Source of the DNA: Saccoglossus kowalevskii
Lineage: Eukaryota; Hemichordata; Enteropneusta; Harrimaniidae
DNA length: 31,882 nt
NCBI RefSeq assembly: GCF_000003605.2
Contig: NW_003144289.1
Coordinates: forward strand, 296,006 to 327,887
Direction: 5' to 3'
Each line of letters begins with the position of its first letter. Position 1 is the first letter of the stretch. Shown piece after piece: positions 10,149 through 21,437 of the stretch. The notes beneath the pieces are model-generated. The model saw only the letters and a list, made by a program, of their open reading frames with translations. It searched no databases and was not told the origin of the DNA. The translations under genes were made by a program, and so were the position numbers.

Positions 10149-10640
10149 AGTCCAGGTTACTCTAGTTCATATCAACAAAAGAGGACTGCACGGGGTAACG
10201 TAACCTAGGAAACGATCTGGCCATATTTGACATTTGAAAAAAAAGAGATACACATTTTATTTTATTTGAAAGCTGTTGGAATATACATTCGCTCTTCCTG
10301 GACATAGCATTCTCTACGACTAATTCGATAAACTTTTGTTTTTGCTTTTGTTTTTGAGTACAGCTTGGTTTCGTGAGTGCTTGAAATTATAATACATTGT
10401 TTTTTGCCACTTGCATTTTTTGTGATAGTTTAAATGAGTTGATTTAGTATACGTATTCTCTTACTACATTATTGATACATATTTAATATATGAAAAAAAC
10501 ATGGCTGCGTGTTTCCAGAGTACGCTTTTCACATCTTCGCTAACCAAGTTACGTTTGTTTTGGGTCACCCCTTCAAACTAACCCTTGGCAGATTGAACCA
10601 CTACAGCGTGTATTTAATAGGCGCCCTTAACGACAAAGAG
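10149..10640. other. Gene-free spacer, left part of inverted duplication 2
   Basis: AT-rich stretch with homopolymer runs. No coding sequence or structured repeat that I can support. Confidence 0.5.
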
Positions 10641-10644
10641 GGGA

Positions 10645-10860
10645 GATGCGACACAAATTAACAGCCAATCAGCTATCTTGTATAAAAATACAGTAGAGCG
10701 ATTTTTTTAATGGAGACCAAAGCAGAACAGATAACGCAGTTTTTCAAGATAAAAAGCCTCACCGATCACCAAAACCATGCAATTACAAGCTTTACAAGCT
10801 GAAAAAAATGAGCTTGTTGCAATGAGAACAGGGAGTGGCAAATTGTGCAACAGTTCGACT
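10645..10860 (+). pseudogene. Promoter plus first-exon remnant of a RecQ-like helicase gene
   Basis: AGCCAATCAGC (CCAAT-like, near 10670) and TATAAAAATAC (TATA-like, near 10680) precede ATG at 10710. The frame reads METKAEQITQFFKIKSLTDH and then QNHAI, and after a frame change continues EKNELVAMRTGSGK. The order Gln-containing helicase motif, a short linker and a Walker A-like TGSGK resembles the start of RecQ-type superfamily 2 helicases. The frame breaks near 10790 and the next stop follows soon after. The minus-strand remnant near 28869-29016 has the same layout, which supports a family relation. The remainder of the gene is not seen. Confidence 0.45.
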
Positions 10861-11037
10861 CTTGAATGATCAGTGGAGTAGAGTTCCAGAGATTTTCCTT
10901 CAGAGTTTACAGTTTTTTACTTTGTTAAAACATGGTCGAAATAAATGTTTGTCAATTTGCTGACGAAGTATGCCACAAACAACCTGCAACTTTGCGATAA
11001 CAAAATCGTGGAACACTGGGTGAAAAAATACGCCGTT

Positions 11038-11060
11038 TTTTTTTTTGGGGGGGGGGGGGT
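11038..11060. repeat. T-run followed by G-run
   Basis: About 11 T followed by about 13 G. It could form a G-rich structure and is prone to sequencing and assembly length errors. Confidence 0.8.
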
Positions 11061-11308
11061 TGGCAAACAACCTAAACACACTATACACGCACGGTTACTA
11101 GAACAATTTTGAAGTAACCGTGCTACACGCCGTCATTTCCGAGAGCGAGAGAAGTTTGATGTGCCAATACTATAATATAGAAAACGAGAGATCACTTCTA
11201 TGTTCTCAGCTCAGTAAACCATACAACTTCTCGTTCTACCACACAAGTTGGACAGCATCTGGGCTCAACGCCTCAGTGATAATATACAATTTACATCGCA
11301 TAAAAACA

Positions 11309-11732
11309 ACGGGATTGCAATCCCGGGGGAAGTATAGTACTTGCAAAAACTCTTGACAGGGGTGAATAGCTGGTTGTTTGAAACCCCTACCCCTTATCAG
11401 ACAAACTGTGGATATTTGACACCCCTTTCCAGACAGTTAGCATAAATGGTACCAAGGAAAAAACAGGTGGACTCCCGGAGATGGACTTTGTCGACCGAAA
11501 TAAAGTTACAGAAAGAAAAAAATTGTTGGATCACTCAAGCTCTAGAGACAGTCTTTGGAAAATATGGACCCATTTTTAGACAGAAATAATGAAAAAGGAT
11601 ACCAAATATAAAATATTTATAAAATAACACACCCCTTTTCAGACAGAAAATGGTGAATTTGGACCCCTGTTGGGGCACATACGTATACATATAGCACTTC
11701 AATGTAAGTACCCCCGGGATTGCAATACGGGT
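11309..11732. mobile_element. Non-autonomous element with GC-rich inverted ends
   Basis: The ends share ATTGCAATCCCGGGGG in inverted orientation (left about 11314-11329, right about 11711-11726), with weaker match beyond. The interior repeats a CCCCTTTTCAGACAG-type motif at about 11386, 11425 and 11632. No protein is encoded. MITE-like by structure; the superfamily cannot be told. Confidence 0.5.
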
Positions 11733-11772
11733 ATTACCACATCATAAAAGACAACCTTTATATTCCTCCTTG

Positions 11773-11970
11773 TCACAGGTAGACAGTGAATTTCCTCCAA
11801 TGAGTGACACACACTTGGAAAGGAGTCCCTTCCGTGTCAACAAACAGTAAAACATCTCTAAGAAGCTCCATAAATACTTCAATATCCAGAATATCAGGAG
11901 GACTGGTCAAGGAAAATGTTTCTGCTAATCTTGAACTTGGGTAGGTAGGAGATGAGCAATTTGCAAGCAT
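11773..11970 (-). other. Possible isolated exon of unknown protein
   Basis: On the minus strand a pyrimidine-rich tract ending CCTACCTACCCAAG could be a splice acceptor. It is followed by an open frame with plausible protein-like composition (DILDIEVFMELLRDVLLFVD, then TEGTPFQVCVTHWRK) that ends at a stop. I do not recognise a family. No neighbouring exon is visible, so this may equally be chance. Confidence 0.2.
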
Positions 11971-11974
11971 TTTC

Positions 11975-12335
11975 TGTTTTCTGACAACCTAACTAAGAAT
12001 AAAGACAAAAAGAACCTGCCAAACTCATTCACACACCGGTTGGTAATAAATAATATATTATATTAATTTAAGGATCGGATAAATAGCACTAGGATATTGA
12101 CTGTAGTCGAAACACTTGTCACGTTTTGTCCTGGGAAATAAATATATTTCCTTTTTTTCAAATTTTCAAAACGAATATCAAGCTGATAATTGATGCGCCT
12201 GAATCTTCCGACTAGCGGTCAGATTCGTTCACTATATTTCATAGATAATTCCTGTGGCAACCAGAACATTGCCGCCATTGTACTACCACTCCATCACCCT
12301 GTCACCCCATGTAGTCACTGATATGAATGAGTGTA
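11975..12335. other. Gene-free spacer, right part of inverted duplication 2
   Basis: No coding sequence or repeat that I can support. Confidence 0.5.
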
Positions 12336-12518
12336 ACAGTTTTATTAAAGGTCGTTCATAGTTCAGCGATTTCCTGACTCTCTTCTTTTAAATAAAAAAT
12401 CAGGTAAGGTTCACTGGCCGCCTGGTTTAAGAACAGACACTGGTTTGAGGTAATCGAACTCGCCCCAATACTACACACTCATCCGCACGTGCACCATTTT
12501 TTCACTAGCCTAATTATC

Positions 12519-12715
12519 TACTGTAAAATACTTTATTTTAGCTGGAATTAATTTTCGCTGAAAAGGCATTTTGGGTGTTTTGTATAGAATTTTTTTTTTT
12601 GGCGAGTTGAATATCAAATATAAGAGAAAAAGCTATGTTCGTTCCATTTTATTTTTTACTGAATCATTCCTTCAGCGAAAATAAATTCCAAGTGAAAATG
12701 AAGTATTTTACAGTA
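12519..12715. mobile_element. MITE with TA target-site duplication
   Basis: The terminal inverted repeats are about 45 bp: CTGTAAAATACTTTATTTTA at the left and, inverted, GAAGTATTTTACAG at the right; both continue inward to a TTTTCGCTGAA block. The body is 12521-12713 (193 bp), flanked by TA on each side. The matching site in the other arm (about 9953-9961 on the minus strand) reads ATTATCTAGTTTAGTGTTG, uninterrupted and with one TA. That is the empty-site proof of insertion and fits a Tc1/mariner-type TA duplication. No coding capacity. Confidence 0.85.
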
Positions 12716-12892
12716 TTTTAGTGTTGTATGTTGCATAGTGTTGCTTGTCTGGCCGCACATTACCCGAGCCATGAACTCCAAATAGGGTTAAGAAACTAGA
12801 ACAACGTCTCCATCTATATTTACATTCACACGTTGTGCTCACCACTCAGCCATGTGACACACGCCTAGCTATCCGTCGAGAAGCATACAGCA

Positions 12893-13587
12893 ATGGACGC
12901 CGAGTTCGTTGATGAATTTGAGGCCTCTTTAATTGACGATATATTTAACAGCGAGTTCCGTTCAAATAATGCTGTCTACGAGACCTTGGGTATCGTACCA
13001 GACAGTAGGCGACTCCCCCTCGCAACAATCTGTCTGCTACGTTCGCGTTGCCTGAAGTGGATGAAGAAAATGAATTTGAGCAACGAGTGGAAGAACAGTG
13101 GTTATACCTTGAAAACGTGGAATGCACCAAGGAAGGAGCTCGTGTAACCGTTAGGGTAGCTGATAATGGAATCGACAAAACAGTCAAGATTCGATACACG
13201 CGAAATAATTGGCAAACTTTCCAAGATGTTGATGTGCAATCTAGAGAAAATACACTCGATAAACAATCAGAAAGTTCCGGAATATCCAACTCCGCTTCCG
13301 ACAAAGGCAACAATGTTGGAAAAGTAACCAGAACACCTGCCACTGTACAGTTTATCTTTGAGCTTGTGATGTCCATGGATTTTGGAATTGGTTCTCGTCT
13401 AGAATTCGCGATTTACTGTGAAACCGATGGTCGCACTATATAGGACAATAATAATGGCCAACATTACGCCCTTGAGTGTTTCACCAAAGATCTGAACCCA
13501 GTTCACGTGGAAAGCGACAAATGGTGGCGTGATGTAACCTCATCACTCGTCAAGATACAAATAAATTTGCAATATCCATCATTATAA
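12893..13587 (+). pseudogene. PPP1R3: PPP1R3-like (CBM21) glycogen-targeting PP1 subunit, copy B, two disabling changes
   Basis: Best preserved copy of a PP1 glycogen-targeting subunit. ATG at 12893 (context CAGCAATGG) opens MDAEFVDEFEASL. A 1-bp loss in a C-run near 13012-13016, seen by comparison with copy A, shifts the frame; the second frame (from about 13048) carries ENEFEQRVEEQWLYLENV, TVRVADNGIDKTVKIRYTRN, NNWQTFQDV, VQFIFEL and GSRLEFAIYCETDGRTI. This is the order of CBM21 strands in PPP1R3 proteins. TAG at 13441-13443 stands where copy A and the family have Trp, and after it DNNNGQHYALECFTKDL continues to a TAA at 13585. No RVxF PP1-docking motif is visible in the N-terminal part. 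No intron is needed, in keeping with single-exon PPP1R3 genes. A sequencing error could explain one break but less easily both. Confidence 0.8.
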
Positions 13588-13590
13588 TAC

Positions 13591-15090
13591 CATGAACAAA
13601 CAAGTCACTCTTTACTGAACGTTCGATCAGTGCACAACCCCCCAAAATGATCATCAATTGACTTTCCACCAAAGAACACAAAATTGTATACGTTCAAATT
13701 GATATGTACATGGATATATAACAGCTGAAAAACATAAAACAACGAGTTACTCAAAAACTGGAAAATTTGATATTCTGTGTTACTCTGCCTGTCCTTTGGC
13801 ATAGGGGTTAAGCTCAAACATAAATACCCATTTTAATAGTGACAGAAAACTAAAATCTAATCTTCAAATACACCCAAACTATAACATTATGCATTGAAAT
13901 AGTTAATCGGAAATGTGTATGAAGGTATGTATTATTATGTGTGTCTAAAATTCTATAAGTTTATATTGAATGGTCGATGGAAGGCGAATTTAAATTGGCT
14001 CAGTCATTTTGGAATTTGTGTACAGTTAACCAGAGAATACCCATGATGCTCAGCTTTATTTTATATTTACTATCTTGTCTATTATTGACGCAATAATGCA
14101 AATAATTTTCAATGTAGAGTATGTGTGAACAAGTTCTCCACCACATCATATTTACAGAACGCTTTTGGATGGTTCAGTAAGTCATTGGGGGTTTGGGCGG
14201 AGTTCCTCGTGTGTAGCTAGCTGACATGGCAGTGAATTAGTTGTTTGTTTGTTCATTGTAATATAATGCTGGGAAAGTACTTTTTCTTTGTTCTAAACAG
14301 TACCCGTTTTCAATCACAATCATACCAATCAAAAATCCAAATTATATGTCTAACGGGAGAAAGTACAAGTCCATGGAATGAAACGCTGTACAAGAGACAC
14401 AAACAACACAGACACGTCAGTGAAAGAATGGCAGTATCTGCTATCTATATATCAATTATTAAAGCAATATGATAAAAAACATCGAGAGAGAAATTGTCAA
14501 CAACAAATGTAACAGTTTAGAATCTGAAAGTGTGAAACCCGACGGACGTCAACGCCAACGAGCGATAACGACGATATAATTTTGGTAATATGAATATCTT
14601 TTCCTATATGAATCGCTAATATCGTAGAAGTGGTTGTTGCGTTGAACGCATGCTCGGATGGCGCCGACTTCCTAATTCTAACTAGGATTCAACTTCAGGA
14701 ATGTGTCGATTCTTACCCTGGGTGAGAATCTTACCCTGTTCGTCCTTGTTTTCGTCGAGTGAGCACATTAACTTGAAATAAATCTACTTGGCAGTATTGA
14801 GAACGGTGCTATCAGTCATGTAGATCTCGCAGTGGTGTTACCAACTTTGAATATTTGAATTCCTCTCTTTATTTCAAGAACTTCAAGCTGGAATGTTTGG
14901 TTATCATATTAATTATTTATTTATTTATTTACTTCATTGGTTACAACGAATGTGCTGCAACATGTGTTGCAAACAACGTGTATACACGTTTTTTTTTCAA
15001 AACAAAATGGTGGCGTATATATGGGTTCAACCATAGTCCCAGAAGAGAATCATACATAACTGTGGTATGTTTGTATAAAACAGGGTAGTT
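13591..15090. other. Gene-free region between inverted repeats 2 and 3
   Basis: Open frames are short and without recognisable domains. A (TTTA)n-like tract is near 14909-14930. No gene supported. Confidence 0.55.
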
Positions 15091-15092
15091 TG

Positions 15093-15345
15093 TTTTAACG
15101 GAATATGTAATATTGTACGTTTATAGTCTGTCACTTGCTCTTACAGATTTTATTGAGCTCTGACGTGGACTGTTATGAAATCTAATCAAATGATTAGACA
15201 CTGGTAAACTGGGGATGATGTACGGAGGAATAGCAGTTACTATTCACGTTATACTATAGCCAGTATGAATATTCAACAATGGGATTTGTTCGTTTTTCTT
15301 CAAAGAATAGAGTGATTGAATATGTATATTACTTTATGCAAGTTT
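15093..15345. repeat. Left arm of inverted repeat 3
   Basis: Matches the reverse complement of 21185-21437. The strongest block is AATGATTAGACACTGGTAAACTGG, through the ATGTACGGAGGAATAGCAGT block, to AGTATGAATATTCAACAATG. A weaker outer part shares ATTGTACGTTTATAGT and TTACAGATT. Non-coding. Spacer between arms is about 5.8 kb. Confidence 0.8.
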
Positions 15346-15434
15346 TAATTGTTGGTCACACAACGTAGATGACCTCTATTACTATGATTAGAGTGAAATT
15401 TTGATAAAAAATGTCTTTTCTATCTATTCTATCC

Positions 15435-15597
15435 CAACTCTTATCACAGAGTCCCTAGCTCGTATTTAATCAGGGGTCGTTATCAACAGTTTATTTAGTT
15501 TTTACGTTACAGATTTACATCCGACAACGTAAACACCAAATAAACCGTTGATAGCGATCCTTGATCACATATGACCAAGAAACTCCGTGATAAGTTT
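15435..15597. mobile_element. Hairpin-forming foldback element, about 160 bp
   Basis: An imperfect palindrome with arms of about 70 bp: CTCTTATCACAGAGT and then TCGTTATCAACAGTTTATTT on the left; AAATAAACCGTTGATAGCGA and then CTCCGTGATAAG on the right; the short loop lies near 15510-15525. Structure is typical of a MITE or of a short inverted duplication. It lies just inside inverted repeat 3. Confidence 0.65.
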
Positions 15598-15599
15598 TG

Positions 15600-18500
15600 A
15601 GGAGAGGTAGAAAGGAAAAGCCAATTTTTTGGCAAAATGTCACTTAAGTTATCTTCACTCCCTGTGATATAGTTTGCGCTTCTACTTATTTTGGTAAAAT
15701 CAAGAATCGTGTAAAACAGCTGTATAACCAAAATTAAAATGTGATTGGATTTTTGTTAATGACAGAATAATTTGCGAGTGTATATTGTTCTGCAAAGTAT
15801 ACACCTATCCTAGTATAGCCAGCTGTAGAAATGACGACGTGTGTATGTGGATGCAACCTGCGATAGGATTTTGTCTGTGTTTTGCGAAACGTGGACGAAT
15901 TGGTGGTGTTGGTGGTAGTGGGGGTGGGGGTATTGAATTTTATCTGTAATAATTTTACCAGGTTAGTCCAATTAGTAGGTGGGCGACGTTATCATGTGTT
16001 CTCTTTGATTCAGAATTCGGCGAGATCGGTTTCGCTGTACTACGATGGCCAGTGATTTTGTGAAGCTTTGTTTTATGAAAAGTGTGAGTGGTAATGGATT
16101 GCATATATCATAATTATTGATATAATTTCTGTTGGTTTGCCAATTCCTTACATTTTGAGAAGCAAAAGCTGATTCACGGGCCTCCCTAACTTGTGTATGT
16201 GTTTTTTTAGAAACACAGTGTTAGTGAATATTTATGCAATTGTACTTATTTTTTGTTTCTGTGGCTTGTAAAATTGACGAGTGAAAAAATACATTTTCGA
16301 TGCCCTAGTTACATTATATCTGTTTGTGTATTGTCTGCGACATACAGATTGTGCCCCTTTTGAAATGTTTATATTTTGTTTAATTATATTGGCAGTAATT
16401 ATGCTAATTACATGTGCACATGCTAACCAGTCTTCCAAATTTATTACCATGGTTTGGAGGACAAAGCAAACGTTCTCTGATTTATACTGCTGAATAAACA
16501 GTCGTCTCGGACAATTGAACCCACACAATCTCCCTGGCACTAACTACTGTACCGTCCTGGGCGGTGTATTGATTTCAATTGTTTGTATGGAGAGTTTAAC
16601 CCCTTTTCCGTGACGACTGGTCAGCCAGGAAAAGTAGTCCTTTGCTTGGAATGTAAACGTCGCGTCCCATATGCACTTCATTGAGTCTTTGCAATGATAG
16701 GTTCCATCTTGCACACTCACTTGTTAGGTCGAATCACCTGATTTGCATATTTAGTCAACGATAGTGATAATTATGTGATCTGGCGCTTGTTCATACTGCA
16801 GCTAAGCCGGCTTAAATTTGGGATTTGGCCCCCTACCAGACATGACTTACTTAAGCCGGCGATATATATAACCCACTTAGGCCAACATAGCTAAGTCGTT
16901 TCCAAATCTAAATTATCAATTAAACGGTTAATTTTCTCGATGTGTATTGGTTCGATATTGATAAATTAAACATAATTGTAGAGTTTGGAATTAATAATGA
17001 TTTTAAAATTGTTACTATACCGATTATATCGAGTCTTCGAGATGACCAAAATTTCAGTGTGGACTTGACCGAGTCTAATAATCCCGAAAGATTAGAGTCA
17101 CATACTTTATTATTGTTGTACGAGAAAAATCAACAATTTTGATTGGTTATGGCCATTTGACCCTTAACGAGATATCTTCATGATTCTTCTACCTCCTCAA
17201 TCACGTTGCTCCCGTTTAGTCATAATTTACGGCGAGACGAGTGTATTTATCAAAACTGTTTATAAGTAACAAGCGTCATCAGCTGATAAGAAAGTCACAT
17301 TTTTTTACAACCTTTGATACCGATTCCATGGATAGAGCCGTTTGATTCAGTGGAAATAAGTGGGAGTATCACCAGGGATAATATAAATAAAGACGAGAAA
17401 ATAAGGTCGCCCTGTCTGCTTCCACTACTAATATTAAAGTAGATGGTTGCTTTATAAAGATTGGTGTCGAATTCGTTTATTTCTCGCAGTATTTTATCAA
17501 AGAAAGTGACAACATTCCTGTTAGTGTTAATTAACTGCGTTTTATTCGAATTTTTATAGTTAGATTCTTTCTAAATTAAGGAGATGTGCGTCTGCTCGTG
17601 CTCTGGTGATTGACCCTTCCTTTATGTGGTTGTATTGAAGATTTAGTTCTTATTTTTATCAGACGGTTGTTTAACTATTTTTTTTAAACTCGTTTTAAAG
17701 CAAACCTTATTTTTTGTATTAAAACCCGTTCCGTTTGGACTACTTAATCACTGAATGTCCGCAAGGCCCAGAAAGGCCCCTTAAAGTTGAAAATAATCAC
17801 CACCGGTCCTGTCAATATTATGGTTAATAGTAAATTTCGGATCCCTTTATAGTTGTACGTTTAGTTACATTGCTGTGTTGGCCTTTAATCCAGCGGAAAA
17901 CTGCTTCACGTACAGCACTCCCAAGTCTCCTAGCTTTAAGTTTCCTGGCTTCATTCCATCCTCAAAAGCGGGGCCCGCACTGGCAGAAGCTTTTTCTTTT
18001 AAAGGAAATCTTCCCAGGTAAGTCGTCCATAACATATACAGTGGGGTGCCTTTCAACGCTGTTTCTGATGGCTATAACCGCGTATCGCTGTCGTCGGTAG
18101 GTGAATTCAACCAGTATATGGCAGTGACTTTGTGCATTTTCTATTACAATAAGGTTAAAGCGCTTTTTAAAAATATTTGCAACAAGGTCTGTTGAATTTT
18201 CACTTGGCATTTCTTTTTTTTGGTTCAAAAACGTGAGAATCCTGTTTCAAATATATTATCTCCTTCAAGTCAAGTTGTTTCAGTTTTAAAAAGTTGTATA
18301 TGACATTGATGGTTGCCACTTTCTATTCTAGCTGTCTAGTCTACTGAGGAGTGTTGATCACACATGCTCAGGATTTGGACACACATTTGTCTGATTGTCC
18401 TCACATAAAATCACGATGCAGTCGTGCAACCATGGACGTGCATTTGTTTTGTATGGTATACATCATTTAATATCGGTTTCTAAGCTTGAAGAACAGCGCT

Positions 18501-21184
18501 TGTTCTTAATTTCCAGTGGTCATTTTCGGCAAAAAGTGCGGGTAAGTACTTCGCAATTTCCAATTATAGTATATGGGTGTATAACACGTACCATAATAAC
18601 ATACACCTTATTAACTTACAGAAAACTGTTACTAAATTGACACACGTTTTAGGCGAAGTAAATTATTCAATGACCGCAAATTATGTTACATTTTTGTTCA
18701 TAACTTTAGATAGTATTAAATATTTTTTCAAATAAGCCGTGTGGGCTAAATTTTACTTTTCGACCAATGATTGCCAAGTGCACTAGAATTCTTATATTTA
18801 TTATTTCAGGGCGCACAAAATGTATGACATAAGTGTTTGTGAGTACTATATACGTTATGAATGACGTATATACTTATAAACAATTTTTCTTTCAACAGTA
18901 TTTAAAAACGTCAAGACGTATTTGTAATAATTGGAAAATACGACAAATCTAATGTTTGCATAGAAAGGTTCGCAGTCGCGCTTTTAAAAGTTGTATTCGG
19001 AAATCATTCTGAATTCATAATTGGGTTAGTGAAACTGGTGTGAAATATTTAATGCCAAGAAATGTGAGAAAATAGTTAGAAACATCAAATGCGACGCAAA
19101 ACGAGCAGTTTGGGGACATATTCCCACGATTTGTACAAATTCGGATCATCACTTCTTTCACGTTATTGTTCATATAAAGCATTATTTAAGTTGTACTGTC
19201 CTTAACATTTTGTTGAAAGTTCTTACATTTCAGACCTAAATACAATTACGAATGTTACGGCATTCTATTTCATATTTCGCGGTTTATCGTGCCAGTTTTG
19301 TTTTCATTACAATAACTTCCATCATGCAATACTGTTTTTGAAACATGTCAAACTCAACTGACCTAAGAAGTACTATCGGTACACGTGATTTTCAATTTCA
19401 AAGTTGCATTTATTCTATAGTGCATATTACTTTACATATCAAAAGCTTAAACTTGCATTTCTACATTGTATTATGTGCAGAAAATCTCCCTACTCATTAT
19501 TGTAACCACTACGAGGCATCCTGAAATATTAGAGCTTTGATGCTAACCATGGAAACAAGGCCATGGTGTCTCATCACGCAATCAAACGTAATGTCCGTTG
19601 ATGCTATTACACAAGGTCGTTTGTACGAGTGCATTTCGATGGTTGTATGGCTCACTTTATTTTAGAAATATCCAGGATTCTTTTAGAGATAATATTTCTC
19701 ATAAACTGTACAGAAGTGCAAGCCAAGTGCTTCCAAGGAACAGTGAAAAGTGTTTTGCATATCATTCAACTTTAAAACAAACACAAAAAATATACGACAG
19801 TAAAGCCTTAACAAGTCAACATACACGTTTGTAATTCATTTGACTTTTGTGGAAATACAGTAATGTAACATTGCACTAAGATTACCAATGGTTATGTGAT
19901 TGATGCCCGACCCTTCGGACACGAAATCTTTTAAGTTCCCACTTAATCAGTGAAAACACGATCGTCCTAACATTTTCATAGTTTCAAAAGAAAAACCGAA
20001 CTACAAGAATATCTTCTTCATTGTAGCGCACAATACTTGATACAATGTAGCATTCTGGGTGACATGCAAAATAAGGACAATTCTACAACCGGTACGCAGT
20101 TTAACATGTAATCATAATTCCGATCAAAGACCACAGATAACAATTACGTTCTCATATAAGACAAATCTCTCTTTTTGCATATTCTAAATCCAGCAGTCGC
20201 CATAGCACAGTGACTTATGTTTCAACAGTAATGTGGGCAAGTTAAAATAAAAAAATATTTAAATTTCATGTATAAGCATAGGTTTTGTTCTTCACAATGA
20301 ACACATAACCAAATTGTCGACACGACCCAATTTGTATCGGTTTAAATTGGAAAAAAATCAAAATGTTTGTGAAAAATTGTCCGACAAAAACACGTGACGC
20401 TCTTGTGCAAACTGCAGTCAACAACGTGTCTGCTTCGACCACGTGAATTCGTTATTTTTTTCTAATACGTACTTTCATGTTTGCGTTTTAAATAATAAAC
20501 TTCGAACTAATTATACTGATTAGTAGTAGAATACATTCAATAGCTTTCCATAATGCTAAATGTACTAAATAATGAACTAAATTATCATCGACTAATCTAT
20601 TCAGAGAAGGAATACCTTCAGAGAAATCAACATTTTTTGTATTTGGTTTGATTAAATACACGTGTTTCATGCATGGAAATTATAAGATTTCTAATACAGA
20701 GAATATCCATCTATCAATGAGTAAAGTAAACAGTGTAATACTAAGCTGCCCGGCAATGACCAGTGATTTATACAGTTATGCAACTGATAGGCGATGAAGC
20801 TCCCATTTGTAGTTAGTCAGCTTATCTTCATGTTACTTCGACCCTCTCCGTACTAGTCTGGAAACGATGCCTCGACTTTGCTCATTAACTATGTAAATTC
20901 ATTCAAAGTTCAAAAAAGGGACAGCCGCACATTTGTTTCTGTGGCAACTATCAGTTGATAAAGCGCGCGCAGAGAACATGTAACTGTCACCACCATCGTT
21001 CGTTACATTATCATATTCAGATGTACTAAATTTATCAGCCAATCAACGTCGCGATCACCCACTGACGAGGCAGCGTTCAAAGAGAGGGGATAGAGAGGGT
21101 CGCCATCGTAAATAGTTATTTAAGTTACATACATTTATAATATAAATCATGATATGATAAAAGTCACATATAATATCATATACA
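15600..21184. other. Spacer of inverted repeat 3, no gene supported
   Basis: About 5.6 kb of AT-rich DNA. Open frames stay below about 105 codons and overlap on both strands. Two overlapping minus-strand frames at 17865-18228 (for example AVIAIRNSVERHPTVYVMDD) look somewhat protein-like, but I recognise no family. A G-rich GGTGGTAGTGGGGGTGGGGG tract lies near 15912-15931. It may contain intron or regulatory DNA of a gene elsewhere. Confidence 0.5.
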
Positions 21185-21437
21185 TATACAGTCATTCTAT
21201 TCTTTGAGGAAAAAACGAACAAATGCCCATTGTTGAATATTCATACTGGCTATAGTATAACGTGAATAGTAACTGCTATTCCTTCGTACATCATCACCAG
21301 TTTACCAGTGTCTAATCATTTGATGCTTCACAGCAGCCCACGTGCACAGAATCTGTAATAGTAAATGACAGGATAACTGTAAACGTACGATATTACAAAA
21401 TACATGTTTGCATCTCGAATGGAGATTCCGTTAATAT
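21185..21437. repeat. Right arm of inverted repeat 3
   Basis: Reverse complement of 15093-15345, with blocks CATTGTTGAATATTCATACT, GTATAACGTGAATAGTAACT and CCAGTTTACCAGTGTCTAAT. Arms differ by scattered substitutions and small indels, so this is an older event. Confidence 0.8.

Larger units (their letters stand above)
12336..13590. repeat. Right arm of inverted duplication 2
   Basis: Reverse complement of 8935-10148, interrupted by a 193-bp TIR element (12521-12713). Upstream matched blocks include AAAGGTCGTTCATAGTTCAG and CGAACTCGCCCCAATACTAC. Confidence 0.85.
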
